This document shows, one piece after another, positions 14,974 to 22,020 of a stretch of 34,438 bases of DNA. The stretch comes from Deltaproteobacteria bacterium (GTDB lineage Bacteria; Myxococcota_A; Polyangia; JAAYKL01): positions 1 through 34,438 of the forward strand of contig JAUVDV010000056.1 of assembly GCA_030595125.1 (NCBI GenBank), given 5' to 3'. The translations under genes and the position numbers were made by a program. The notes beneath the pieces were generated by a model. The model ran no database searches, was not told where the DNA came from, and saw only the letters and a list, made by a program, of their open reading frames with translations. Each line of letters begins with the position of its first letter. Positions within the stretch are counted from its first letter, which is position 1.

Positions 14974-16196
14974 TTTTCACCGCCTCGTTCAGTATCCAGG
15001 AGCTGCTGCGCGATTCCCGCGACCTCGGCCATCACCCGCTTGAGCGGTATCCGGTGTTCGAGCGCAGCCCGTTTGCAATCCTCGAACTCCGGCGCGGCGT
15101 TCAGACTTCCTCCGGGTCCACGCGCAACCTTCACCCGCACGGATCCCCAGGGAGTGTCCACCCGGTGCACCGATCTGGACATCTCCATTCGCCCCACCGC
15201 GTGGTACCGCAAGCCGATTGTGGTGGTCTCGCGCATCAACTGCGCCCCGAGGGATTCCAGGTCTTCCCGGTTGCAGAGCACCGACATCTTGAGCGCCGGC
15301 CGCCCCTTCTTCATCTGTATGGTTTCTATCCAGGCGTCCAGTGCGCCCTTTTCGAACAGTCCCTCCATAGCGCTCGCCGCTATTTCGCCGGTGATGTCAT
15401 CCATATTGGCCTCGATCACCCAGCACCGGGGTTCGTCGTCTTCATCCGATACAGGCAGCCCGAGGATGGCCCTCAAGATTCCGGACCTCTTCTCGTGGCT
15501 GCGGGCCCCCGCGCCGAAGCCCACGTGTTGTGGGATCATCTTGGGTATGGGTCCGAACTCGCGAGCGGCGGTCTTGACTATCGCCGCCCCGGTTGGAGTT
15601 GTAAGCTCTGCTTCCACCTCGGTTCCTTCGACCGGAACCCCCTTCAGGATGAACATGGTCGCCGGAGCGGGCACGGGCAGCGTACCGTGCTGCGTTTCCA
15701 CGAAACCTTTTCCCAGGGGCACCGGCGCACAGATAAGTGCCGCACCCAGATAGTTCAGGGCGGCGGCTATGCCGACGATGTCCACAATTGAATCGACGGC
15801 GCCTACCTCGTGAAAGTGCACCTGCTCGATGGTGGAACCGTGCACCCTGGCCTCCGCTACGGCGATGTTCCTGAAAATGTCGATGGCCAGATCCGCGATA
15901 CCCGGTTCCAGCTTCGCCTGCTCGATCATCTCTCGAATGCCCGAGAAATGGCGATGGGGCTGTTTCTTCTCATCAACATCCACGAAGAAACGAGTGACCC
16001 TGACCGAACGCCTGGTCTCATTCTCCACGCGAATGCGATAGCCATCGATGGGTAGCGACGACACCGCCGACTCCACCACTTCCAGGGGAACACCCAGATC
16101 GAGCAACGCCGACAGGATCATGTCCCCTGAAAGGCCGCTGAAGCAGTCCAGATACAGAATGCCACCCACGCCCGCGTCCCTCTCCAGAATCTCCAC
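14967..16196 (-). CDS. larC: Nickel-pincer cofactor biosynthesis protein LarC (nickel insertase)
   Basis: LarC is a CTP-dependent cyclometallase that inserts nickel into the pincer dithio-nicotinic ligand made by LarB and LarE. The 409-residue sequence is a single uninterrupted frame, in contrast to Lactiplantibacillus plantarum, where a programmed frameshift joins two parts. Diagnostic segments are GGILYLDCFSGLSGDM (11-26), HFHEVGAVDSIVDIVG, TPTGAAI and, in the C-terminal part, EANMDDITGE and MKKGRPA. A GTG start at 16196 is used, with GAGGGG 8 nt upstream, 12 bp after larB. The product could serve lactate racemase or other LarA homologues; none is in the window, and larE is also missing. 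Confidence 0.9.
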   Translation of the reverse strand: MEILERDAGVGGILYLDCFSGLSGDMILSALLDLGVPLEVVESAVSSLPIDGYRIRVENETRRSVRVTRFFVDVDEKKQPHRHFSGIREMIEQAKLEPGIADLAIDIFRNIAVAEARVHGSTIEQVHFHEVGAVDSIVDIVGIAAALNYLGAALICAPVPLGKGFVETQHGTLPVPAPATMFILKGVPVEGTEVEAELTTPTGAAIVKTAAREFGPIPKMIPQHVGFGAGARSHEKRSGILRAILGLPVSDEDDEPRCWVIEANMDDITGEIAASAMEGLFEKGALDAWIETIQMKKGRPALKMSVLCNREDLESLGAQLMRETTTIGLRYHAVGRMEMSRSVHRVDTPWGSVRVKVARGPGGSLNAAPEFEDCKRAALEHRIPLKRVMAEVAGIAQQLLDTERGGEKC

Positions 16197-16208
16197 TTTA
16201 TATTCCCC

Positions 16209-16964
16209 TCAGTTTCTGATCCGATTCATGATCGAGGCCGCGTATCCCGCCCCGAAACCGTTGTCAATATTGACCACCGTAACGCCTGCGGCGCAACTGC
16301 TCAGCATTCCGAGCAGGGCGGTCACACCCTTGAAGCTCGCCCCGTACCCGACAGAAGTGGGCACGGCAATGACGGGGCACAAGACCAGCCCCCCGATCAC
16401 CGACGGGAGCGCGCCCTCCATTCCGGCCACAACAACGATCACCGATGCGCTCCGCAGATCGTCGAGACGATGCAACAGGCGATGGACGCCTGCGACCCCT
16501 ACATCATTCACCAGCGCCACCTCGTTTCCTGCGAGACGCGCCACTAGCATTGCCTCCTGTGCCACCGGAAGATCGGAGGTGCCCGCTGTGACCACGAGGA
16601 TCTTGCCGGATCCCCTGCGCTCGATGGGGACTTGCTCCACAACGAGACACCTGGCCTGTGCGTGATAAACCATCCCGTCGACCCGGGCGCAGACCGCCGT
16701 GGCCTTATCCTCGTCCACCCTGGTGACGAGCACGTTGCCGCCGCCCTTTATCAACTCCCCGACGATGGCGACCAGCTGGTCCTCGGTCTTGGGCTCACCG
16801 AGCACGACCTCGGGGAAACCTGTGCGCAACGCCCGGTGATGATCTACAACCGCGTCGCCGATATCCACGAACGGCAACCGGGCCAGCTCTTCCATGGCCT
16901 CCGCGATATCGATCTCGCCGCTTTTGACTCCGCCCAGCAGTTCTTTGAGTTTGTCCGGTCTCAT
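16209..16964 (-). CDS. larB: Nickel-pincer cofactor biosynthesis protein LarB (pyridinium-3,5-biscarboxylate mononucleotide synthase)
   Basis: LarB carboxylates nicotinic acid adenine dinucleotide at C5 and hydrolyses it, giving the biscarboxylate mononucleotide, the first step of the pincer cofactor. The 251-residue protein has the PurE/AIR-carboxylase-like C-terminal part with VVTAGTSDLPVAQEA, NDVGVAGVHRL, GMEGALPSVIGGL, VPTSVGYGASF and NIDNGFGAGY, matching the LarB family throughout. The N-terminal 70 residues form the helical LarB extension. The ribosome binding site is weak, which fits translation within an operon: the redoxin gene ends 47 bp upstream and larC starts 12 bp downstream. 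Confidence 0.92.
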   Translation of the reverse strand: MRPDKLKELLGGVKSGEIDIAEAMEELARLPFVDIGDAVVDHHRALRTGFPEVVLGEPKTEDQLVAIVGELIKGGGNVLVTRVDEDKATAVCARVDGMVYHAQARCLVVEQVPIERRGSGKILVVTAGTSDLPVAQEAMLVARLAGNEVALVNDVGVAGVHRLLHRLDDLRSASVIVVVAGMEGALPSVIGGLVLCPVIAVPTSVGYGASFKGVTALLGMLSSCAAGVTVVNIDNGFGAGYAASIMNRIRN

Positions 16965-17011
16965 GACTTTGCTTTCATATCACAAGGGAAAGCCCGTGTG
17001 GACACCCCTTG

Positions 17012-17512
17012 CTATCTCCATCCCCGCTTTTCGATGGCCCTTATGAGAACATCGCCCGAAACGAATCCCGGAGCCATGTCCCGCACGCGCCCATCCGGAC
17101 CGATCAAGTACGTGGACGGAACCACCGGGATGAGCCCCAGCCGTGTTTCGCCCTGCGCCACAGACCAGTCGGCGAGTCCGATGGAGAAGGGCAGATCCTT
17201 CAACTCCACGTATTGTTCGAGCATGGGCGCCTCATTGGGCGCGATGGTCAGCACCAGGAAGAACGTCTTGCCCGCCGTGCGGGTGAATGCCTCCACCACT
17301 TGCTCCATGAAGAGATCGCTGGTGAGCTCCGCGATTCGCACGAGCACCAGCACCACCGGTCGGCCGCGCGCTTGTGACAAATGGTGCACCTGCCCGTCGA
17401 TCTCGTATGCAAAGTCCACCGGATGTTCGCTGTACGGCGGAGATTGACGCGAGCCGCACCCGATAGCCAAGATGACCGCGGTCGCAATGACGATGGTGAT
17501 GATTGTCCTCAT
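17012..17512 (-). CDS. Thioredoxin-fold lipoprotein lacking the CxxC active site
   Basis: The 166-residue protein has a lipoprotein signal ending AIGC (Cys19) and a fold like TlpA/AhpC-type redoxins: a strand RPVVLVLVRI, then helix, then FFLVLTIAPN, and the cis-proline region VVPSTYLIGPDGRV with P132. At the place where redoxins carry CxxC (about residues 60-64) it reads RIAELT, and the only Cys is the lipidated one. It therefore cannot do thiol-disulphide exchange in the usual way and may act as a binding or scaffold protein. It lies between the tandem parvulin lipoprotein gene (25 bp gap) and larB, in the same operon. Confidence 0.6.
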   Translation of the reverse strand: MRTIITIVIATAVILAIGCGSRQSPPYSEHPVDFAYEIDGQVHHLSQARGRPVVLVLVRIAELTSDLFMEQVVEAFTRTAGKTFFLVLTIAPNEAPMLEQYVELKDLPFSIGLADWSVAQGETRLGLIPVVPSTYLIGPDGRVRDMAPGFVSGDVLIRAIEKRGWR

Positions 17513-17537
17513 CGGCGCACAGTGGATCTCGCGGGTA

Positions 17538-18389
17538 TTATGGAAGTCGCTGGACTATGTGGTAGCCGAACTCGGTCTCGACAACATCCGATACACCGTT
17601 CTCCTCGAGGCCGAACGCGGCCTTTTCGAAGGGAGGAGCCATCCGGCCTTTCCCGAAGGTGCCCAGATCGCCGCCCCTGCTCTTGCCGGACGGGCAATCC
17701 GAGAACTCCTTTGCCAGCTCGGAGAAGTCGGCGCCATCCACGAGCTTCTTCTGGATCTCATCGATCAGCTTTTTCGCCTCGCCCTTTGTGCGAGTGATGG
17801 ATGACGGTTTTCGCTTGGATTCCGCGTGCATCAACAAGATGTGCCTGGCGTGAATTTGCACCACCTCCTGGCGCTTAATGATGTGATAGCCGAACGGGGT
17901 TTCGACAGGTTCCGTGATCTCTCCGACGGCGATCCCCTTGACCCCCTCCGTGAACGCGGGCGCCATACGGTTCGCCGGGAAGATGCCCAGATTGCCGCCC
18001 TTTTTCTTGCCGGACGGGCAATCCGAATGCTCCTTTGCCAGCTCGGCGAAGTCAGCTCCTCCCTTGAGCTTCTTGTAGATCTCATCGATCAGTTTTTCCG
18101 CCTCGTCCTTCGTGCGGGTCACCGTTGGGGGAACGCGCTTGGACTCCTTGTGCATGAGCAGGATATGCGACGCCGACAGCTTCTCCCTTGACCGTTTCGC
18201 CGGTCTGGGGACTTCGGTCTTCACGTCCGCTTCCTTCTTCTCCGTCTTATTCTCGGCGAGCCCCGGGGCTTCCTTGTCTTCGACCGTCAGAGTCTCAATT
18301 CCTTCGTCCTTGTCTGCGTCCTGCGAGCCGCAACACACAAGCCCTGTGGCGAGCATCGCGGTAGCTATTACCATTGCAAAGCGATTCAT
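17538..18389 (-). CDS. Lipoprotein with two tandem parvulin (PpiC) peptidyl-prolyl isomerase domains
   Basis: The 283-residue protein has a signal peptide ending LVCC, with Cys20 the probable lipidated residue, then a charged linker to about residue 72. Two parvulin domains follow (about 73-174 and 180-283). Each has the family features ASHILLMH or ARHILLMH, GADFAELAKEHSDCPSG or GADFSELAKEFSDCPSG, and FGYHIIKR or FGYHIVQR. The two domains are close copies, sharing an ESKR-P-TRTK insertion, so they arose by internal duplication. Periplasmic parvulins such as SurA and PrsA help exported proteins fold. The ATG at 18389 has GGAG 6 nt upstream and is preferred over the ATG 12 nt earlier. It is the first gene of the minus-strand operon that ends with murI. 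Confidence 0.85.
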   Translation of the reverse strand: MNRFAMVIATAMLATGLVCCGSQDADKDEGIETLTVEDKEAPGLAENKTEKKEADVKTEVPRPAKRSREKLSASHILLMHKESKRVPPTVTRTKDEAEKLIDEIYKKLKGGADFAELAKEHSDCPSGKKKGGNLGIFPANRMAPAFTEGVKGIAVGEITEPVETPFGYHIIKRQEVVQIHARHILLMHAESKRKPSSITRTKGEAKKLIDEIQKKLVDGADFSELAKEFSDCPSGKSRGGDLGTFGKGRMAPPFEKAAFGLEENGVSDVVETEFGYHIVQRLP

Positions 18390-18513
18390 TGTCTTCTCCA
18401 TGTTCAGTTAGGCCGAACTCTTGTCCGACCGGCGGATACTATATGAGTTTTTAAAAACATTTTCGATATTTTCTCAAAATGATATTATTGGTTCATATCT
18501 CGAAAGGAAGACA

Positions 18514-19851
18514 ATGCCCCGAATTATTTTATTGCACATCATCGCCCTTCTCGCCCTCGGGGTGGTACCGTTGAACTGTTCGACCACGACCGTAGAGCCC
18601 CCCTCCAGCGATTCGGACTCGGATTCCGATTCCGATGGCGACACGGACGGTGATACTGATGGCGATACAGACGGTGATACAGACAGCGACACAGACACTG
18701 ATTCCGATACCGGGCCGTGCGTCGATCCCGTAGATGGGGCTCCCACCGTCACTTCCAGCGACGCGGCGTACGCATGGGACACAATTGACGACACCTACAC
18801 GCTGACCTTCAACGAAGATGTCTTCAACGCTGATACCACCAACATTACGTGGACTGTGGTTACCGGTTCGGGAACGATGGACTCCATCACCGAGGTGAGC
18901 GGATCCGAATACACAGTTGCGTTTTCGGGCGCCGCAGAGGGTGACGAGTACACGCTCAGCGTCGGAACCGGCGTGGAGGACACCTGCGGTGAAACCCTGG
19001 CCGCCCAGGTGGATATTGCCATCACAGTAGAGGTCTGCGTCGATCCCGTAGCGGGCGATCCGACCGTCACGTCGGCCGATGATATCTTTCCCGTGGGCAC
19101 CACTACGGGTACCTACACCCTCACTTTCTCGGAGGACGTGCTCAACGTCGACACTACCAGCGTCACGTGGGCTGCCGTCACTGGTTCCGGCACCATGGGC
19201 ACGATCACCACGGTGGATGGAAGCACGTACGACATTGCCCTGTCGGGTCTTGCCGACGGCGATCACTATGAACTCACGGTCGGCACGAGTGTCACCGACA
19301 CGTGCGGCAATCCGATCGCAGCTGCAGTTGTCATCAACATCTACGTCAGCCTGGGTGGCAGCAGCGTCCGCATCGACGAACTCTACATCGGCACCGATGA
19401 CTACCTCGTTCTCTACAATCCCACGGGCAGCAGCATCGACCTGAACCCGATGGCGCTGTACATCAACGACTCCAGCACTTCATATACGGATTTCACCATC
19501 GATCTACCGACCCACATCCTTGCGCCCGGAGGCTCGGTCTACGTTGCCGAAACACCCCTTGCCGGCGATATTGACGCCGGACAGAATATTCCCTTTTCCG
19601 ACGGGCGAGGAGGCTGGGTCGCCCTCTGCTCGGGGACCTGCGATCTTTCCACGGGGACCAACTGGATTGACATGGTCGCCTTCAGTGAGGGAGCAACTCA
19701 CCCGACGCTCCCCTCTGCAATAACCTTCAGCCCGGCTGGCCTGACGGGGATCACGGATGATAACGCAAACAGCTACTACCACACCTCCAACGTCGGCTCC
19801 CAGCCGGTCTACCTCGCCGCAGACTGGAGCGTCTCCACAGCATCCCGCTAG
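18514..19851 (+). CDS. Lipoprotein with two Ig-like domains and a lamin-tail-like domain
   Basis: The 445-residue protein starts MPRIILLHIIALLALGVVP and has a Cys at position 22 (PLNC; the lipobox is imperfect). An Asp-Ser/Asp-Thr/Asp-Gly linker spans about residues 32-67. Two related bacterial Ig-like domains follow (about 74-168 and 171-283), each with APTVTS- or DPTVTS-type starts, YTLTFxEDVxNxDTT and DTCG. The last part (about 287-425) resembles a lamin-tail domain, with VRIDELYIGTDDYLVLYNPTG, ILAPGGSVYVAE and WIDMVAFSEG. It is probably a cell-surface binding or structural protein. The ATG at 18514 has AAGGAAG just upstream; the longer frame from a TTG at 18421 would disrupt the signal peptide. 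Confidence 0.78.
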   Translation: MPRIILLHIIALLALGVVPLNCSTTTVEPPSSDSDSDSDSDGDTDGDTDGDTDGDTDSDTDTDSDTGPCVDPVDGAPTVTSSDAAYAWDTIDDTYTLTFNEDVFNADTTNITWTVVTGSGTMDSITEVSGSEYTVAFSGAAEGDEYTLSVGTGVEDTCGETLAAQVDIAITVEVCVDPVAGDPTVTSADDIFPVGTTTGTYTLTFSEDVLNVDTTSVTWAAVTGSGTMGTITTVDGSTYDIALSGLADGDHYELTVGTSVTDTCGNPIAAAVVINIYVSLGGSSVRIDELYIGTDDYLVLYNPTGSSIDLNPMALYINDSSTSYTDFTIDLPTHILAPGGSVYVAETPLAGDIDAGQNIPFSDGRGGWVALCSGTCDLSTGTNWIDMVAFSEGATHPTLPSAITFSPAGLTGITDDNANSYYHTSNVGSQPVYLAADWSVSTASR

Positions 19852-19922
19852 AGATCCCGTGCACGCATGCTTCTTGCCCTTTGGCTAAATGATCATTATG
19901 GTCCCCACCGAAAGGTGCCGTC

Positions 19923-20444
19923 ATGATCAGGTCAATATCCACATTCTTCAAGGATCCGGAGCCCACCGGGAAATTCGACAAGCTGGAGAATGGTGTAAAC
20001 ATCGTAGAGGGCATCGCCCGCGTGGAGGAGCCCCTTCGCTCGCCGGTTCGCGGGCAGAACTGCGTGGCGTACTTCTACCGATCGTTTCTGGTAATGACGG
20101 GCGGGCGCAACCCGCAGCCCACCATTCACAAGCTCAAGGAGGCGGAGGTCTATTCCCCGTTCGATCTGGAGATGGAGGGCGGCACCCTCGCAGTGGTCCC
20201 GGCAAAACCGGGGAAGTTCACGCGGGAGCAGCACCAGGAGCTGAACAAGCAGTACGGCAAGCAGTTTCAGGGAGTAGAGGAAGTGATCCTCCCCGGAGCG
20301 AGGGTCCGACTGCGGGGCAAGGTCAAGAATGTCGATGGCAGGCAGGTGCTCAAGATGGACATGATCGCGGTGATCGACAAGCAGGCGGTGTCCGCCGGGG
20401 TTGTGGGAGATCGCAAGAAGCGTCGAAAAAAGGGCAAGAAATAA
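19923..20444 (+). CDS. GIDE/BAM-domain-like protein
   Basis: The 173-residue protein begins MIRSISTFFKDPEPTG and has VEGIARVEEPLRSPVRGQNCVAYFYRSF, which resembles the GIDE domain (originally described in a mitochondrial E3 ligase and widespread in bacteria), with the typical sequence G-x-V, SP-x-x-G, CV-x-Y. A short OB-like strand pattern (VILPGARVRLRGKVKNVDGRQVL) follows. The C-terminus is very basic (DRKKRRKKGKK). There is no RING finger or membrane segment. The function of bacterial GIDE proteins is unknown. AAAGGTG lies upstream of the ATG. Alternative explanations are any small beta-barrel domain, so the family call is moderate. Confidence 0.5.
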   Translation: MIRSISTFFKDPEPTGKFDKLENGVNIVEGIARVEEPLRSPVRGQNCVAYFYRSFLVMTGGRNPQPTIHKLKEAEVYSPFDLEMEGGTLAVVPAKPGKFTREQHQELNKQYGKQFQGVEEVILPGARVRLRGKVKNVDGRQVLKMDMIAVIDKQAVSAGVVGDRKKRRKKGKK

Positions 20445-20454
20445 CCCCATCCCG

Positions 20455-20469
20455 GATCAATGATTGATC
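20455..20469. promoter_or_regulatory. Perfect 15-bp palindrome GATCAAT-G-ATTGATC
   Basis: The 7+1+7 palindrome is 10 bp after the stop of the GIDE-like gene. No T-run follows, so it is not an intrinsic terminator. It could be a regulator site or the end of a repeat. The 20445-20786 interval otherwise holds the fold-back element and no convincing gene. Confidence 0.3.
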
Positions 20470-20530
20470 GCATCCTCTCATGTACAATATTCAACGCCAC
20501 AATAGTCCAATGTTGTCGGAACTCCCTGCG

Positions 20531-20702
20531 CCTGCACCGCGGAAATAAATCCCGCGGCCAGAAATGCGCCACTTCGTGTCGGAAAGGGCTTAGCCCTGAA
20601 GCACTGAGAGCCCTGGGGGCTTTTTCTGAAGTGTCTTTTCGTAGGCCTCGGGCCTTTTGTGTTCTTCATTTCTGGCCGCGGGATTTATTTCCGCGGTACA
20701 GG
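20531..20702. repeat. Near-perfect fold-back element (MITE- or REP-cluster-like), 172 bp
   Basis: The arms 20531-20566 and 20667-20702 are reverse complements at 35 of 36 positions, with a perfect 31-bp core (20536-20566 with 20667-20697). Each arm contains two CCGCGG half-sites separated by an A/T-rich stretch with AAATAAAT and so is itself nearly palindromic. The 101-nt interior has further small inverted repeats, AGGGCTTAGCCCT and CACTTC/GAAGTG. It contains no gene. The structure is that of a non-autonomous palindromic element; the family is not recognised. Confidence 0.7.
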
Positions 20703-20786
20703 GCCAGGCGAAATGCATCGTTGAAGATGTGATAGATCTTCAGGGGAAGATGTTTGAGGCCAGCTTTAACTGACCCCATCCCGGCC

Positions 20787-20990
20787 TCACGCCAGGTCGA
20801 AGTCCTTGCAAAAGAGAATAGTACCCGGGCGGATCTCGCTCACATAGTAGCTCAATCTGTGCTGCTCGTTTGGAAAACCGTGCAGGCACTCGCCGGTCTC
20901 GCCGTCGAAGTGGGCGCAGTCCTCGCATGTGAAGCAGAACGAATAACGGGTCCTTTGTTCCTCGAAATTCGGTCGGTAATCAACTTCCAT
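20787..20990 (-). CDS. Small Cys-rich protein (67 aa), putative metal-binding
   Basis: The product has five cysteines, C19, C22, C25, C35 and C61, in the arrangement CFTCEDCAHFDGETGECLHG and then FCKDF near the C-terminus. Four or five of these could bind zinc or an iron-sulphur centre. The family has no name known to me, although small proteins of this style with a final FCK-x-F motif seem familiar from related bacteria. AGAAG lies 7 nt upstream of the ATG. It is divergent from rpoH. No signal peptide; the protein is presumably cytoplasmic. Confidence 0.6.
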   Translation of the reverse strand: MEVDYRPNFEEQRTRYSFCFTCEDCAHFDGETGECLHGFPNEQHRLSYYVSEIRPGTILFCKDFDLA

Positions 20991-21033
20991 TTGCTGTCTT
21001 CTGGGTACCGGTGAGGCAAGTTATGTTTTGCAT

Positions 21034-21057
21034 GTTAACACCAATTCAGGTTAACAC
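21034..21057 (+). promoter_or_regulatory. Direct repeat GTTAACAC x2 upstream of rpoH
   Basis: Two exact copies of GTTAACAC (21034-21041 and 21050-21057) are 16 bp apart, about 40-60 bp before the rpoH start and within the divergent interval with the small Cys-rich gene. Two sites on nearly the same DNA face suggest a regulator binding site. No confident -35/-10 sequence was assigned. Confidence 0.35.
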
Positions 21058-21096
21058 GAGAAACTAAGGAACGGCCAGCGAGAGCCGTCGGTACGC

Positions 21097-22020
21097 ATGG
21101 TAGCAAAGAAGAAAAAGGACAAGCCCAACAGGCCTTCGATGCCTCCCGCCAGGCCAGTCGATGTAACCAAATACGATCCACTCGATGCTTTCCTGCGGGA
21201 AATCCGAAATTACCCCCTGCTCGACCCCGACGAGGAGAAAACCCTCGCCGAGCACTATGTCGCCACCGGAGATGTCAAGGCGGCGGCTCGCCTGGTGACT
21301 TCCAACCTTCGCCTCGTCGTCAAGATCGCATTCGAGTACCGACGAGCGTACCGGAACATCATGGACCTCATCCAGGAAGGCAACATCGGCCTCATGCACG
21401 CGGTCAAGAAGTTCGACCCCACGCGGGGGGTCAAGCTCTCATCTTACGCCGCGTGGTGGATCCGCGCGTACATACTCCGGTTCGTCCTCAACAACTGGCG
21501 GCTCGTCAAACTCGGAACCACCCAGGCTCAGCGCAAGCTCTTCTTCAATCTCAACAAGGAGCGCGCGCGCCTCAAGACCATGGGAATAGAACCGACGACC
21601 ACGGTGCTCGCAGATCGCATCGGCGTCTCCGAAAAAGAAGTGGTCGACATGGACAAGCGACTCAAGGGCGACGACGTGTCCCTGAACGCGGAGCTGTTCG
21701 ACGGGGAGGGACGCCCGCTCACGCGCATGGACATGCTGTCGGACTCCCGGGTACTTCAGGACGAGCTGTTCATGGAGGCGCACTTCGACGACGCCCTGTC
21801 CGGTCACCTGGAGAAGTACGGAAAGACCCTGGTCGACAAGGAAGCGTTCATCTTTCGCAAGCGGTTGATGAGCGCCGACCCCATGACTCTCCAGGAGATC
21901 GGTGACGAGTTCTCGGTGAGCAGGGAGCGGATACGCCAGGTGGAGAAGCGCCTGCTCACCAAGCTGCGAACCTATCTGACCGCAGGGATGCCGGAGTACT
22001 TCGAAGAGGACGAGGAATGA
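21097..22020 (+). CDS. rpoH: RpoH-like alternative sigma factor (sigma-32 group)
   Basis: The 307-residue protein has sigma-70 regions 1.2 (DPLDAFLREIRNYPLL), 2 (NLRLVVKIAFEYRRAYRNIMDLIQEGNIGLMHAVKKFDP, then SSYAAWWIRAYI) and 4.2 (TLQEIGDEFSVSRERIRQVEKRL). The RpoH box is visible as TQAQRKLFFNLNK, which distinguishes this group from housekeeping sigma factors. It directs RNA polymerase to heat-shock or other stress genes. The N-terminal 20 residues are Lys/Pro-rich and the ribosome binding site is weak. The stop overlaps the rsmI start (ATGA), so they are coupled. Which stress it serves cannot be read here; deltaproteobacteria can have more than one RpoH-like factor. Confidence 0.85.
   Translation: MVAKKKKDKPNRPSMPPARPVDVTKYDPLDAFLREIRNYPLLDPDEEKTLAEHYVATGDVKAAARLVTSNLRLVVKIAFEYRRAYRNIMDLIQEGNIGLMHAVKKFDPTRGVKLSSYAAWWIRAYILRFVLNNWRLVKLGTTQAQRKLFFNLNKERARLKTMGIEPTTTVLADRIGVSEKEVVDMDKRLKGDDVSLNAELFDGEGRPLTRMDMLSDSRVLQDELFMEAHFDDALSGHLEKYGKTLVDKEAFIFRKRLMSADPMTLQEIGDEFSVSRERIRQVEKRLLTKLRTYLTAGMPEYFEEDEE

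Noticed and set aside
14967-16196. Possible frameshift inside larC
   Set aside because: The frame is open from the N-terminal GDM motif to the C-terminal domain without interruption.
18403-18513. Promoter between the divergent parvulin and Ig-like lipoprotein genes
   Set aside because: The stretch is AT-rich and surely contains promoters, but no -35/-10 pair with acceptable spacing could be picked.
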